In this document: positions 23,716 through 32,112 of the stretch, one piece after another
Layout: each line of letters begins with the position of its first letter
Numbering within the stretch: position 1 is the stretch's first letter
DNA from: Clostridia bacterium
GTDB lineage: Bacteria > Bacillota > Clostridia > Christensenellales > Aristaeellaceae
NCBI GenBank assembly: GCA_017469265.1
Contig: JAFUGS010000093.1
Span: 1-64,000, forward strand
Reading direction: 5' to 3'
DNA: 64,000 nucleotides
Notes under the pieces: model-generated
What the model was told of the DNA's origin: nothing
The model's database searches: none
What the model saw: only the letters and a program-made list of their open reading frames with translations
Made by a program: the position numbers and the translations under genes

Positions 23716-24900
23716 TTAAACGCCGCATTGCTTCACAAAGTCCGCGATCCGGTCCAGCGCGACGGTCAGCTTGTCCACCGCCGTGGCGTAGCAGCAGCGG
23801 ATATTCCCCTCACCGCAGGCGCCGAAGGCATTGCCCGGCACGGCGGCCACACGCTTCTCCCGCAGCAGCCGGCCGCAGAATTCCTCGCTGGACAGCCCCG
23901 TCGCGCGGATGGAGGGAAAAACGTAGAAGGCGCCGTAAGGTTCGAAGCAGTCCAGCCCCATGGACCGGAAGCTTTCCACCATCAGCCGCCTGCGCCGGTC
24001 ATAGCTTTCCCGCATGGTCAGCACGTCTTCATAGCCGTTTTCCCGGCCCCGGCGCAGGGCCTCTTCCGCGGCCACCTGCCCCATGCGGGGGGCGCACATG
24101 ATGCCGTACTGGTGGATCTTGTTCATGACATCCAGAATATCCTTCGCGCCGCAGGCATAGCCCACCCGCCATCCGGTCATGGCAAACGCCTTGGAAAAAC
24201 CGTTGATGGTAATGGTCCGCGGGTACATGCCGGGGATGGACGCGAAGGAGGTATGCGTCTTTCCGTCGTAAACCAGTTCGGAATAGATCTCGTCAGAAAT
24301 GACCATCAGGTCATGCTCCGCCACGACGGGCGCGATGGCTTCCAGGTCCGCCTTCTCCATGATGCCCCCCGTTGGGTTGTTCGGGTAGGGCAGAATCAGG
24401 AGCTTCGTCCGCTCCGTCACCGCGGCGGCCAGGTGCTCCGGCTTCAGCCGGAAATCATCCGCCTGCAGCGTGGTTACGGGAATCGGCGTACCGCCTGCGA
24501 AAATGACGCTGGGCGCGTAGGAAACATAGCTGGGCTCCGGCACCAGCACCTCATCCCCCGGCCGCACCATGGCCCGCAGGGCCAGGTCGATGGCCTCGCT
24601 GGCGCCGACGGTCACGAGAATCTCCGTCTCCGGGCTGTACGCGATGCCGTAGCGGCCCTCCAGGTACAGGGCGATCTCCCTCCGCAGGGACAGGATGCCC
24701 CGGTTCGGGGTGTACTGGGTTTCCCCGTCCACCAGGGAGTTGATGGCCGCGTTCCGGATGGGATAGGGCGTCTTGAAATCAGGCTCGCCCACCCCCAGGG
24801 AAATGGTGTCCTTCATGGTGGAGGCCAGGTCAAAGAAGCGCCGGATCCCGCTGGGGGGCACGGCCGCGATGTCGGGGTTTAAAAACCGGTCGTAGGTCAC
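23716..24900 (-). CDS. Class I/II aminotransferase (PatA/aspartate-type)
   Basis: A PLP-dependent aminotransferase of 394 residues. The PLP lysine lies in N-G-F-S-K-A-F-A-M-T-G-W-R-V-G-Y; N-N-P-T-G-G binds the cofactor; I-S-D-E-I-Y-S carries the pyridine-nitrogen Asp. The fold and length fit the aspartate or N-acetyl-diaminopimelate (PatA) type; substrate cannot be assigned by eye. The start is a GTG (24898-24900) overlapping the TGA of the Lrp gene. The Lrp-aminotransferase pair is common in Clostridia, and the regulator probably controls both genes. Confidence 0.93.
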   Translation of the reverse strand: MTYDRFLNPDIAAVPPSGIRRFFDLASTMKDTISLGVGEPDFKTPYPIRNAAINSLVDGETQYTPNRGILSLRREIALYLEGRYGIAYSPETEILVTVGASEAIDLALRAMVRPGDEVLVPEPSYVSYAPSVIFAGGTPIPVTTLQADDFRLKPEHLAAAVTERTKLLILPYPNNPTGGIMEKADLEAIAPVVAEHDLMVISDEIYSELVYDGKTHTSFASIPGMYPRTITINGFSKAFAMTGWRVGYACGAKDILDVMNKIHQYGIMCAPRMGQVAAEEALRRGRENGYEDVLTMRESYDRRRRLMVESFRSMGLDCFEPYGAFYVFPSIRATGLSSEEFCGRLLREKRVAAVPGNAFGACGEGNIRCCYATAVDKLTVALDRIADFVKQCGV

Positions 24901-25388
24901 GGGGAAATCACCAGCCGGTTGTCCGACTCCCCGCCTTCAAAGACGACGCCTTCCTCCTTATACCGTTTCAGCACAAAGCTGGTGGCTGTCCCGGTGACCA
25001 GCTCCAGGGTACTCAGCTTGGCCGAAACGAACGAGGCCAGCTCCTGCAGGGTCCGGGCTTCCACCAGCACCAGCAGGTCGTAGGATCCGGACATCAGGTA
25101 TACGCTCTTCACCTCATCAAACCGGTAAATCCGCGCGGCCACGGCGTCAAAGCCCATGTCCCGCTGGGGCGTGACCCTGACCTCGATCATGGCCTCCACC
25201 CGTTCCCTGTCCGTCAGGTCCCAGTTGATCACCGGGGCGTACCGCAGGATGACCCGCTGTTTTTCCAGCCTGTCAATGGTCTCCGCCACTTCTTCCAGGG
25301 AAGCGCCGGTCATCACGGCCAGCTTTTCCAGCGGCAGCCGGCAGTCCTCCTTCAGCAGGTCCAGCAGAGAAGATTCCAGTTTCGTCAT
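24897..25388 (-). CDS. Lrp/AsnC-family transcription regulator
   Basis: A 163-residue amino-acid-responsive regulator. Residues 1-55 form an Lrp winged helix-turn-helix (L-L-K-E-D-C-R-L-P-L-E-K-L-A-V-M-T-G-A-S). Residues 65-150 form the RAM ligand-binding domain (V-E-A-M-I-E-V-R-V, G-S-Y-D-L-L-V-L-V-E-A). The ATG lies 8 bases after AAGGAAGGG. It overlaps the aminotransferase start by 2 bases, so they are coupled, and probably senses an amino acid related to that enzyme (inference). Confidence 0.92.
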   Translation of the reverse strand: MTKLESSLLDLLKEDCRLPLEKLAVMTGASLEEVAETIDRLEKQRVILRYAPVINWDLTDRERVEAMIEVRVTPQRDMGFDAVAARIYRFDEVKSVYLMSGSYDLLVLVEARTLQELASFVSAKLSTLELVTGTATSFVLKRYKEEGVVFEGGESDNRLVISP

Positions 25389-25428
25389 CCGTTCATCCCT
25401 TCCTTCATTTCAAAACATTTCAAGGCTT

Positions 25429-25457
25429 ATTTTACATCAGATGCATCCCCCGCGCAA
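25429..25457 (-). promoter_or_regulatory. Promoter of the Lrp-aminotransferase operon
   Basis: On the minus strand TTGCGC, 17 bases, TAAAAT. The spacer contains the palindrome GATGCATC. Confidence 0.6.
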
Positions 25458-25495
25458 GTTTCCCGAAACTGATTCCGTTTTTTTTCGGATTGCAC

Positions 25496-25524
25496 TGTAC
25501 AGAAGGCGGAAAATGTGGTTTAAT
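25496..25524 (+). promoter_or_regulatory. Promoter of uxaC
   Basis: TGTACA, 17 bases, TTTAAT, with a TG two bases before the -10 box. The -35 box is weak. The predicted start near 25531 lies just ahead of the cre-like site. Confidence 0.5.
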
Positions 25525-25533
25525 ATCTGTGCG

Positions 25534-25547
25534 TGTAAGCGTTTTCA
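25534..25547 (+). promoter_or_regulatory. cre-like operator (CcpA or LacI-family) in the uxaC leader
   Basis: TGTAAGCGTTTTCA fits the catabolite-responsive element consensus TGNAARCGNWWWCA at every position. It lies a few bases after the predicted transcription start, where a bound repressor would block uxaC. A local uronate repressor of the LacI family is an alternative to CcpA. Confidence 0.75.
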
Positions 25548-25600
25548 CGGCAGGGTTTTCCGCCGGAAGGCGCAATTGGAGAAAGGAAGGACGAAATCCC

Positions 25601-27013
25601 ATGAAAGCTTTTCTGGACAAGGATTTTCTGCTGAACACCGAAACGGCGAAGGTGCTCTTCCACGAAGCGGCGGAAAGCTGCCCCATCATTGACTACCACT
25701 GCCATCTGAGCCCCCGGGAGATCTATGAGGACATCCGGTATGAAAACATCACCCAGGTCTGGCTGGGGGGCGATCATTACAAGTGGCGCCTCATGCGCAG
25801 CGCCGGCGTGCCGGAGAAGTATATCACCGGCGACGCCCCGGACTATGAGAAGTTCGAGAAATACGCCGAGGTGCTGGGCAAGGCCATCGGCAATCCCCTG
25901 TATCACTGGAGCCATCTGGAACTGCGCCGGTTTTTCGGCTATGACGGCATCCTGAACAAGGCCACCGCGCCGGAGGTCTGGAAGATCGCCAACGAGAAGC
26001 TGCAGAGCGAGGGATACACCAGCCGCGGCCTGATCCGCATGAGCAACGTGGATACCATCTGCACCACCGACGATCCGGTGGACAACCTGGAATGGCATGA
26101 GAAAATGGCCGCGGACAAGTCTTTTGAGGTCACGGTGCTGCCCGCCTGGCGCCCGGACAAGGCCATGAACCTGGAAAAGGAAACCTATCTGGATTACCTG
26201 GCCCAGCTGGAGCAGGCCGCCGGCATGAAGATCGCCTCCTTCGCGGATCTGAAGCAGGCCCTGCACGCGCGGCTGGATTTCTTCGCCGCCCACGGCTGCA
26301 CCCTCAGCGACCACGCCCTGAACTACGTCATGTACGCCCCCGCGGAGGAAGCGGAAGTGGAGCGCGTTTTCAAGGCCCGGCTGCAGGGCGTCCTGCCCAA
26401 CGCCGGGGAGGAAGCCGTCTTTAAGTTCGCCTTCATGTCCGCCATGGCGAAGGAGTACACGGAGCGGAACTGGGTCATGCAGCTGCATTACGGCTGCCGC
26501 CGGGACAATAACCCCATCATGTTCCGGAAGATGGGCCCCGATACTGGTTTCGACTGCGTGGACAACTCCGCCCCCTCCACCCAGACCGCCGCGTTCCTGG
26601 GCTGTCTGGAGGACAAGGGCCAGCTGCCGAAGACGATCCTCTACTCCCTGAACACCAACGACAACGCCGCCATCGATACCATCCTGGGCTGCTTCCAGAA
26701 TGACACGGCCGTGGGCCGCATCCAGCACGGCTCCGCCTGGTGGTTCAACGATCACTTCGACGGCATGAGCGAGCAGCTGAAGTCCCTGGCCAGCCTGGGC
26801 TACCTGGCCGGCTTCGTGGGCATGCTGACCGACAGCCGCAGCTTCCTGAGCTATCCCCGCCATGAGTACTTCCGCCGCATTCTTTGCCGCATCTTCGGCG
26901 AGTGGGTGGAGGAAGGCTTCTATCCCGAGGATCTGGACACCCTGAAGGAAATCGTCCGGGATATCAGCTACTTCAACGCGAAGCGCTACTTCAACTTCCA
27001 GCATAAAGGCTGA
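25601..27013 (+). CDS. uxaC: Glucuronate / galacturonate isomerase
   Basis: Isomerises D-glucuronate to D-fructuronate (or galacturonate to tagaturonate), the first step in hexuronate use from pectin or xylan side chains. It has 470 residues, typical length, starting M-K-A-F-L-D-K-D-F-L-L after AAGGAAGG. Family motifs include the metal site D-Y-H-C-H-L-S-P near 28-35, T-C-T-T-D-D-P-V type (I-C-T-T-D-D-P-V), L-H-Y-G-C-R-R-D-N-N and S-W-W-F-N-D. It is monocistronic here; no UxuA/UxaB/KdgK gene lies nearby. A cre-like site in the leader predicts sugar repression. Confidence 0.96.
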   Translation: MKAFLDKDFLLNTETAKVLFHEAAESCPIIDYHCHLSPREIYEDIRYENITQVWLGGDHYKWRLMRSAGVPEKYITGDAPDYEKFEKYAEVLGKAIGNPLYHWSHLELRRFFGYDGILNKATAPEVWKIANEKLQSEGYTSRGLIRMSNVDTICTTDDPVDNLEWHEKMAADKSFEVTVLPAWRPDKAMNLEKETYLDYLAQLEQAAGMKIASFADLKQALHARLDFFAAHGCTLSDHALNYVMYAPAEEAEVERVFKARLQGVLPNAGEEAVFKFAFMSAMAKEYTERNWVMQLHYGCRRDNNPIMFRKMGPDTGFDCVDNSAPSTQTAAFLGCLEDKGQLPKTILYSLNTNDNAAIDTILGCFQNDTAVGRIQHGSAWWFNDHFDGMSEQLKSLASLGYLAGFVGMLTDSRSFLSYPRHEYFRRILCRIFGEWVEEGFYPEDLDTLKEIVRDISYFNAKRYFNFQHKG

Positions 27014-27050
27014 TTTTCCCGGCAGCGGGCATGAAATTTTTTCTTCCCCC

Positions 27051-27079
27051 TGTACAAAATGGGAAAGATATGCTATACT
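27051..27079 (+). promoter_or_regulatory. Promoter of the zinc-ribbon protein gene
   Basis: TGTACA, 17 bases, TATACT. The start is predicted near 27086, which gives an unusually long leader of about 130 bases. Confidence 0.7.
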
Positions 27080-27134
27080 TTTCCGCGAACCCCAACCCTG
27101 GTCAGCTGGACACGCTTCCCTCATGGTTGTTCTC

Positions 27135-27187
27135 TTGACGCCATTGTAAGGAAAAAGCACAGTATCATCACCAATGGCGCGGGTCAA
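27135..27187 (+). promoter_or_regulatory. Stem-loop in the zinc-ribbon gene leader
   Basis: TTGACGCCATTG (27135-27146) can pair with CAATGGCG plus GTCAA (27172-27187, CGG bulge), leaving a 25-base loop. It ends 28 bases before the ATG. No T run follows it and no known riboswitch class was recognised, so its role is unproven. Confidence 0.35.
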
Positions 27188-27215
27188 CAATCATCATTAT
27201 GGGAGGTTTCTTACC

Positions 27216-27506
27216 ATGTACGAGGACAAGACTCTGGTCTGCCGTGACTGCGGCAACGAATTCGTTTTCTCCGCCAGCGAGCAGGCGTTCTTCGCCGAAA
27301 AGGGCTTCCAGAACGAGCCCAGCCGCTGCCCCGCCTGCCGTGCCGCCCGCCGCGCTCAGAACGGCGGCAATGGTCCCCGGCAGATGTATGAAGTGATCTG
27401 CGACGGCTGCGGCCGCACCACCCAGGTGCCCTTCCAGCCCCGCGGCGATCGCCCCGTGTACTGCCGTGAGTGCTTCGACGCCCAGCGTCAGAACGCCCGG
27501 TATTAA
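27216..27506 (+). CDS. Small zinc-ribbon protein with two Cys-pair units
   Basis: A 96-residue soluble protein. The start is the ATG at 27216, 9 bases after GGGAGG. The N-terminal unit (V-C-R-D-C-G ... R-C-P-A-C-R) matches the 'probable zinc-ribbon' family. The C-terminal unit (I-C-D-G-C-G-R ... Y-C-R-E-C-F) matches the C-x2-C-x17-C-x2-C family. A basic linker (A-A-R-R-A-Q-N-G-G-N) joins them. Proteins of this type are abundant in Clostridia and have been suggested to be cold-shock-like or ribosome-associated; the function is unknown. It is monocistronic with a strong promoter and terminator. Confidence 0.85.
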   Translation: MYEDKTLVCRDCGNEFVFSASEQAFFAEKGFQNEPSRCPACRAARRAQNGGNGPRQMYEVICDGCGRTTQVPFQPRGDRPVYCRECFDAQRQNARY

Positions 27507-27522
27507 TCCCGGTACTTTCCCG

Positions 27523-27548
27523 GCGCCCCTTTCGGGGCGCTTTTTTTT
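27523..27548 (+). terminator. Intrinsic terminator of the zinc-ribbon gene
   Basis: Stem GCGCCCC / GGGGCGC with loop TTTC followed by eight T. Confidence 0.92.
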
Positions 27549-27566
27549 ATTTATTTTTTCGCGCGC

Positions 27567-27595
27567 AAAAAAGGGGCCGGAATCTCCGGTCCCTC
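27567..27595 (-). terminator. Intrinsic terminator of ABC importer operon 1
   Basis: On the minus strand a stem GGGACCGGA / TCCGGCCCC (one A-C mismatch) with loop GAT, followed by TTTTTT. Confidence 0.75.
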
Positions 27596-27654
27596 TTTGC
27601 TGTCCGCCGAAACGCGCCTCCGGCTGATCCATCCGGGAGCGAAAGGACGTCGGC

Positions 27655-29424
27655 TTATTTCGTCACGCTGGCCTGGGCCTGCTGCGCCTCCCAGCACTTG
27701 GCCGCCTCGGCTTCGCACCAGGCGACGCACTCGTCGTAACCGTATCCCTTGCACTGGCGGATCATCATCTGCACCAGGCCGTCAAAGGCCTGATCCGTCG
27801 GCGCGTAGATCGCCTGCCAGCTGAACTTCTTGATGGCTTCCTTGATCTGATCCCGCTTGGTGGACAGGGTGCCTTCCATCTTGGCCGGCGCGTAGGTTCC
27901 CTTATCCAGCATGACCTTGTAGGGATGCTTTTCCAGATACTGCTGGGTGGAAGGGGCGCCGGCCCAGTCCACCCAGGCCTGCTGGATGGGCGTCAGGTCC
28001 GCCGCCAGGACGCTGACCCATCCTTCCTTGTCCAGCGTCTCCTGAACCCCGCTGTCCGGATTCTGCTGGCTGGAGGTGAGGGTCGTGTTGTTGATCTGCA
28101 GCGCGCCGTCGTTATAGGTGCCGTTCTGGGGATAGGCCGTCCCGGTCCGGGGGCCGGTCAGCACCGTGCCGCTCATATCCTGGCTCGGATCCTTGCTGGT
28201 CTTCTGCCCCAGCTCCGTGAAATACAGCCCGCCGTTTTCGTCATAGTCCCAGGTCAGCCCTTTGGGGCCGTACCACATGGTCAGGGATCCCTCCGGCGTG
28301 GCCAGGTAATCGATCACCGCCAGGCACAGCTCCGGATACTCCGCGTCCGCGCCGATGGTCCAGATCCGGTTCCCGCCCGTCAGGCTCAGCCCGTAGGAAA
28401 TGGGCGTGGCCTCCTCCGGCAGCATGGTATACATGTACTTTCCGGCTTCCAGGTGCTCCCGGGTGTTGAAGATGGCGGAACCGGCGTAGTTGAAGATGCT
28501 CCAGAAGGTACCGCCGGCCTTCACCTTCTCCCCCATCAGGTCATAGGTCTGGGTCATGGAGTTCGGGTCCAGCAGCCCCGCCTGATACAGCTTGTTGAAG
28601 AATTTCAGGCACTGCAGGTACAGCCCGTCCTCCTGCAGCGATCCCTGGAAGGCGCCTGTCTCCGTGCTGATCAGCCCCATCTCGAACTCATCCCATCCGA
28701 AGTAGGCCGTCGCCAGAGCCTTTACGTACATGACCATGTCCCCGTCCCAGTCCGGCCAGAGGGAGACGGCGTAGGTCTCGTTGCCCTTCTCGTCCGTGGG
28801 GCAGATCTCCTTCATCGCCTTGAACAGCTCGATCAGCCCGTCCAGATCCTTCACTTCCGGAAAGCCCAGCTGCTGATACAGATCCCACCGCACGTCCCAG
28901 GTATAGAAGAAGTTCTCGTGGCTGCCGCTTTTCAGCGCCACGTTATGGCCGAAGCCATGGATTTTGCCGTCGCTGTTCTTGGCCCGGTTCGCCTCCAGCG
29001 GCATCTGGTAGTTTTCCCAGATGTAAGGGGCGAATTCCTGGCACAGGTCATCCTCTTCCCAGTCAAACAGCAGCCCCTGTTCCACCGCGGCCTGGTATTT
29101 GTCCCCATCGGAGCCCCAGACCACGATGTCCCCCAGGTTGCCGCTTTCCATCCGGGTGGCGTAGGTGCCGTCGGATTCCGGAATGATGTTGATCTTCACG
29201 TTGAATTTGTCCAGCAGCAGATCCGCGCTCCAGTGCCCCTGCAGTCCGCTGTAGTTGGCCAGCTGGCTGTACACGTTCAGGACAATGGGTTCGCCGTCAT
29301 AGACGCCGATCTCCGCCAGCTTCCCGTAGATTTCGTCCTGTCCCTCCGCCGCGGCCCAGCCCGGCCCGAGGCAAACGCTCATCACCAGGGTCAGCGCCAG
29401 CAGCCATGCTCCCATCCGTTTCAT
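27655..29424 (-). CDS. Extracellular solute-binding protein, ABC importer 1
   Basis: Captures a carbohydrate (probably an oligosaccharide) and hands it to the permease pair encoded just upstream. It has 589 residues, which is long and typical of the YtcQ/LplA group that partners LplB permeases. The start is the ATG at 29424 after AAAGGAGG. The signal peptide M-K-R-M-G-A-W-L-L-A-L-T-L ends near W-A-A-A-E with no lipobox Cys. The mature protein has the usual N-terminal lobe (I-V-L-N-V-Y-S-Q) and many surface Trp/Tyr. It is the third gene after two permeases. No ATPase gene is in the operon. Confidence 0.92.
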   Translation of the reverse strand: MKRMGAWLLALTLVMSVCLGPGWAAAEGQDEIYGKLAEIGVYDGEPIVLNVYSQLANYSGLQGHWSADLLLDKFNVKINIIPESDGTYATRMESGNLGDIVVWGSDGDKYQAAVEQGLLFDWEEDDLCQEFAPYIWENYQMPLEANRAKNSDGKIHGFGHNVALKSGSHENFFYTWDVRWDLYQQLGFPEVKDLDGLIELFKAMKEICPTDEKGNETYAVSLWPDWDGDMVMYVKALATAYFGWDEFEMGLISTETGAFQGSLQEDGLYLQCLKFFNKLYQAGLLDPNSMTQTYDLMGEKVKAGGTFWSIFNYAGSAIFNTREHLEAGKYMYTMLPEEATPISYGLSLTGGNRIWTIGADAEYPELCLAVIDYLATPEGSLTMWYGPKGLTWDYDENGGLYFTELGQKTSKDPSQDMSGTVLTGPRTGTAYPQNGTYNDGALQINNTTLTSSQQNPDSGVQETLDKEGWVSVLAADLTPIQQAWVDWAGAPSTQQYLEKHPYKVMLDKGTYAPAKMEGTLSTKRDQIKEAIKKFSWQAIYAPTDQAFDGLVQMMIRQCKGYGYDECVAWCEAEAAKCWEAQQAQASVTK

Positions 29425-29496
29425 CTCTGTGTCCTCCTTTTCGTTTTCGAGGCGGAACCATGCCGGCCGCCTCACCCTGTGGTATTCCGTCCTGGT

Positions 29497-30453
29497 TTAA
29501 CCCTTCACCGCGCCCAACATGATGCCCTTCACGAAGTACCGCTGCATGAAGGGGTACACCAGCAGGATCGGGATGATGCTGACCATGGACACCGTGTAGC
29601 GGATAACCCGCTGGTTCAGCAGCCCCTGCGCGGCCTGCTCGCTGATCTGCCCGCCCTGGCTCATCATTGCCCCCAGGTTGCTGGAGGAATTCAGATAGAT
29701 GTACAGCCTGTGCTGCAGGGTGTACAGATCCGGCCGGTTATTCATCAGCAGCAGCGAATCCTGGAAGGAGTTCCAGTTGCCCACCGCGCCGAAGATGGCG
29801 ATGGTCGCCAGGATCGGCACGCTGAGGGGCAGAATGATCTTCGCCCAGACCCGGCTGGTGGTCGCGCCGTCGATGACCGCGCTCTCCTCCAGGGAGGCGG
29901 GGATGCTCTCGATGTAGGTTTTCACCAGGATGATGTTATAGGGCGCCACCATTCCCGGAATGATGTAGGCCAGGAAATTGTCCGTCAGCCCCATCATCAG
30001 CATGTTCATGTACCAGGGCACCAGCCCCGCGTTAAAATACATCGTGATCACCAGAAACCGGTACCAGAAGGACCGCTTCCACATTTTCTGCTTGGTCACC
30101 AGGTATCCGGCCCAGGCGCTGGTCAGCACCATCAGCGCGGTGCCGAGAATCGTCCGGGCCACGGTCACCATGATGCTGGAGCCCAGATCCTGGACATTCT
30201 GCAGCGCGATGTAATTGCTGATCTGAATGCCGAAAACTCCGTTCCCCGACGCGTTCTTCAGCATGGGATAAAAGTTCACGTATCCGCTGGTCACCAGGTC
30301 GTTGTCGGAAATGGTATTGATCAGCAGATAGTAGAAGGGAAAAACGCAGATCAGCGTGAACAGGCTGAAAAAGAGAATGATGGCGATGTCGAACACCCGG
30401 TCGCCCACCGTCCGGTGAATGTGGGTTTTCGGACTTGTTTCCCTTTTGCGCAT
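29497..30453 (-). CDS. ABC sugar permease, MalG/YtcP-type, importer 1
   Basis: An inner-membrane permease subunit of 318 residues with six predicted membrane segments. The start is the ATG at 30453, 8 bases after GGGGAGG; the GTG at 30462 abuts that site. The EAA loop, which docks the ATPase, reads I-P-A-S-L-E-E-S-A-V-I-D-G-A near mid-protein. The C-terminal Y-F-V-K-G-I-M-L-G-A-V-K-G is standard for the family. It lies 15 bases after the partner permease and 72 bases before the binding-protein gene. Confidence 0.93.
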   Translation of the reverse strand: MRKRETSPKTHIHRTVGDRVFDIAIILFFSLFTLICVFPFYYLLINTISDNDLVTSGYVNFYPMLKNASGNGVFGIQISNYIALQNVQDLGSSIMVTVARTILGTALMVLTSAWAGYLVTKQKMWKRSFWYRFLVITMYFNAGLVPWYMNMLMMGLTDNFLAYIIPGMVAPYNIILVKTYIESIPASLEESAVIDGATTSRVWAKIILPLSVPILATIAIFGAVGNWNSFQDSLLLMNNRPDLYTLQHRLYIYLNSSSNLGAMMSQGGQISEQAAQGLLNQRVIRYTVSMVSIIPILLVYPFMQRYFVKGIMLGAVKG

Positions 30454-30468
30454 GGCGTTCACCTCCCC

Positions 30469-31959
30469 TTATATGATGCTTTCGCCGCGAATGGTTTTGG
30501 AAATCCCGTTCGCGAGGAAAAGCAGGGTAATGCCCACCAGGGACTTGGAAACGCCGACCACCGTGGACAGGCTGATCTGCTGGCTCTTTCCGATGCCGAT
30601 GTTGTATACGTACAGATCCAGCACCTCGATGACGTCCTTGTTCACCGCGTTGGAGAAAACCAGGTACTGCTCCATGCCGTTGGACAGAATCCCAGCGATG
30701 CTCATCAGCAGCATCACCATGTAGGTGGGCATCAGCCCGGGGATGGTGATGTGCCAGATGCAGCGGAAGCGGTTCGCCCCGTCCACCCGGGCCGCCTCGT
30801 ACAGCTGCTGATCAATGCCCGCGATGCCCGCGATGTAAATGATCGCGCTCCATCCCACGCCCTTCCAGGTTCCCCACAGCAGCATCTTCAGCCATGTGTG
30901 GTCCGCGCTCTGCAGATAGTTCGTGTTCGCGCCGGTCTGATGCAGCACATTGGTCAGGAAGCTGTTGATAAAGCCGTCCGTGGAAAAAATGCTCAGGGCG
31001 ATGGCGTACACCAGCACCCAGCTGATAAAGTTCGGGATGGTGGTAAAGGTCTGCACGAACCGCTGGAATTTCGTGCTCCGTACCTCCGCCAGCAGCACGG
31101 CGAAGGCGATGGGCAGCCAGCTGGTGGCGATTCCCAGCCCGCTCATGACCAGCGTGTTCCGCAGCACGCGGATCAGGTCCGCCGATGTGGCGGGATCCGT
31201 AAACAGGAAACGGAACCATTTCAGCCCCACGTAGTTCTCCGGCCCGATGCCGCCGCCCGGCGTGTAGTCAAACAGGGCATAGCGCCACCCCCAGATGGGC
31301 AGGTAGCAGAAAATGAACGCCAGCAGGATCACCGGCAGCATCATCAGGAACAGCCGGTATTTTTCCTCCATCTCCATCTTCATACCCCGCTCCGGCGTCC
31401 GTCCCGTAACCAGGAAGGCTGCCAGCGACGTGACCAGCAGAATGCCCGCCAGCACCCAGAAGGCGGTGTATCCGCCGGGCATCGCCAGCTCCAGCTTGTC
31501 CAGCTTGTCCACTTCCGCGCCATGGGCCGTCATCCGTTCAAAGCTGCGCCGAATCAGGAGCAGTCCCCCCGCCATCACCGGCGCGCCGGCCAGGGGCAGC
31601 GCCAGCCCGACCCGCCGCATCCGGTGGTTTCCCAGGCTCATGGCCGCGCCAGATGCACAGAGGATCACCCCCAGCATCACCACGACGCAGGCGATCATCA
31701 GGGCGGTAATCTCCCCGTCCTGGATCCACTGGGACCGCAGAATCCGCCCCATGCTGTTGGTCACGGTGTCCCGGCTGATGCCCGTGGTAAACAGACTGGC
31801 CGCCTGATTGATCTTTCCGCTGATCCGGCCCGGATTGGCCGGCGGAAAGAACATGGCCATCCCCGCGGTCAGCGCGGACACCCGGAACAGCCACAGCGGC
31901 AGCTGCTTTCCAGCGCGCGCCCGTTCCGCGGGCGCCTTTCCCCTTGTCGCTGCTTCCAC
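30469..31959 (-). CDS. ABC sugar permease, LplB-type, with extra N-terminal membrane domain, importer 1
   Basis: A 496-residue permease subunit; ordinary LplB proteins have about 300-320 residues. The GTG start lies 7 bases after AAAGGAGG. Residues about 1-190 contain roughly four extra hydrophobic segments (around 25-40, 85-108, 118-135, 160-185) with no match I recognise. Residues 200-496 are a complete LplB permease starting L-F-L-M-M-L-P-V-I-L-L, with the EAA motif Y-E-A-A-R-V-D-G-A and a C terminus N-G-I-S-K-T-I-R-G. The frame is continuous, so this is a fusion or extension and not two genes. It is first of the permease-permease-binding protein operon. Confidence 0.9.
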   Translation of the reverse strand: MEAATRGKAPAERARAGKQLPLWLFRVSALTAGMAMFFPPANPGRISGKINQAASLFTTGISRDTVTNSMGRILRSQWIQDGEITALMIACVVVMLGVILCASGAAMSLGNHRMRRVGLALPLAGAPVMAGGLLLIRRSFERMTAHGAEVDKLDKLELAMPGGYTAFWVLAGILLVTSLAAFLVTGRTPERGMKMEMEEKYRLFLMMLPVILLAFIFCYLPIWGWRYALFDYTPGGGIGPENYVGLKWFRFLFTDPATSADLIRVLRNTLVMSGLGIATSWLPIAFAVLLAEVRSTKFQRFVQTFTTIPNFISWVLVYAIALSIFSTDGFINSFLTNVLHQTGANTNYLQSADHTWLKMLLWGTWKGVGWSAIIYIAGIAGIDQQLYEAARVDGANRFRCIWHITIPGLMPTYMVMLLMSIAGILSNGMEQYLVFSNAVNKDVIEVLDLYVYNIGIGKSQQISLSTVVGVSKSLVGITLLFLANGISKTIRGESII

Positions 31960-32063
31960 CTCTGAACCTCCTTTATCTGAAAACGCTCGGAAGAAAAGGC
32001 CGTCCGGCCCGGTCCCCTTCCACCGGACTTTCCGTCTCTTTCTTCCGAACCTTTTCTTCTTTC

Positions 32064-32100
32064 AAAAACCGGGGAAGCGTCCGCCTGGACGCTTCCCCGG
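32064..32100 (-). terminator. Intrinsic terminator of the coiled-coil repeat protein gene
   Basis: A perfect 14-bp stem (CCGGGGAAGCGTCC and its complement) with a 4-base loop followed by TTTTT on the minus strand. No clear promoter was seen between it and the permease gene at 31959, so importer 1 may depend on readthrough or on a weak promoter. Confidence 0.88.
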
Positions 32101-32112
32101 AGTCATTCCTTC

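Noticed and set aside
27925-31965. A 1346-codon open frame on the plus strand opposite importer 1
   Set aside because: It spans three real minus-strand genes and their gaps. Composition is typical of a codon-bias shadow and it has no start signal.
31960-32000. A cre-like half site (TGAAAACG) upstream of importer 1
   Set aside because: The second half reads CTCGGA and does not match the consensus; no dyad is present.
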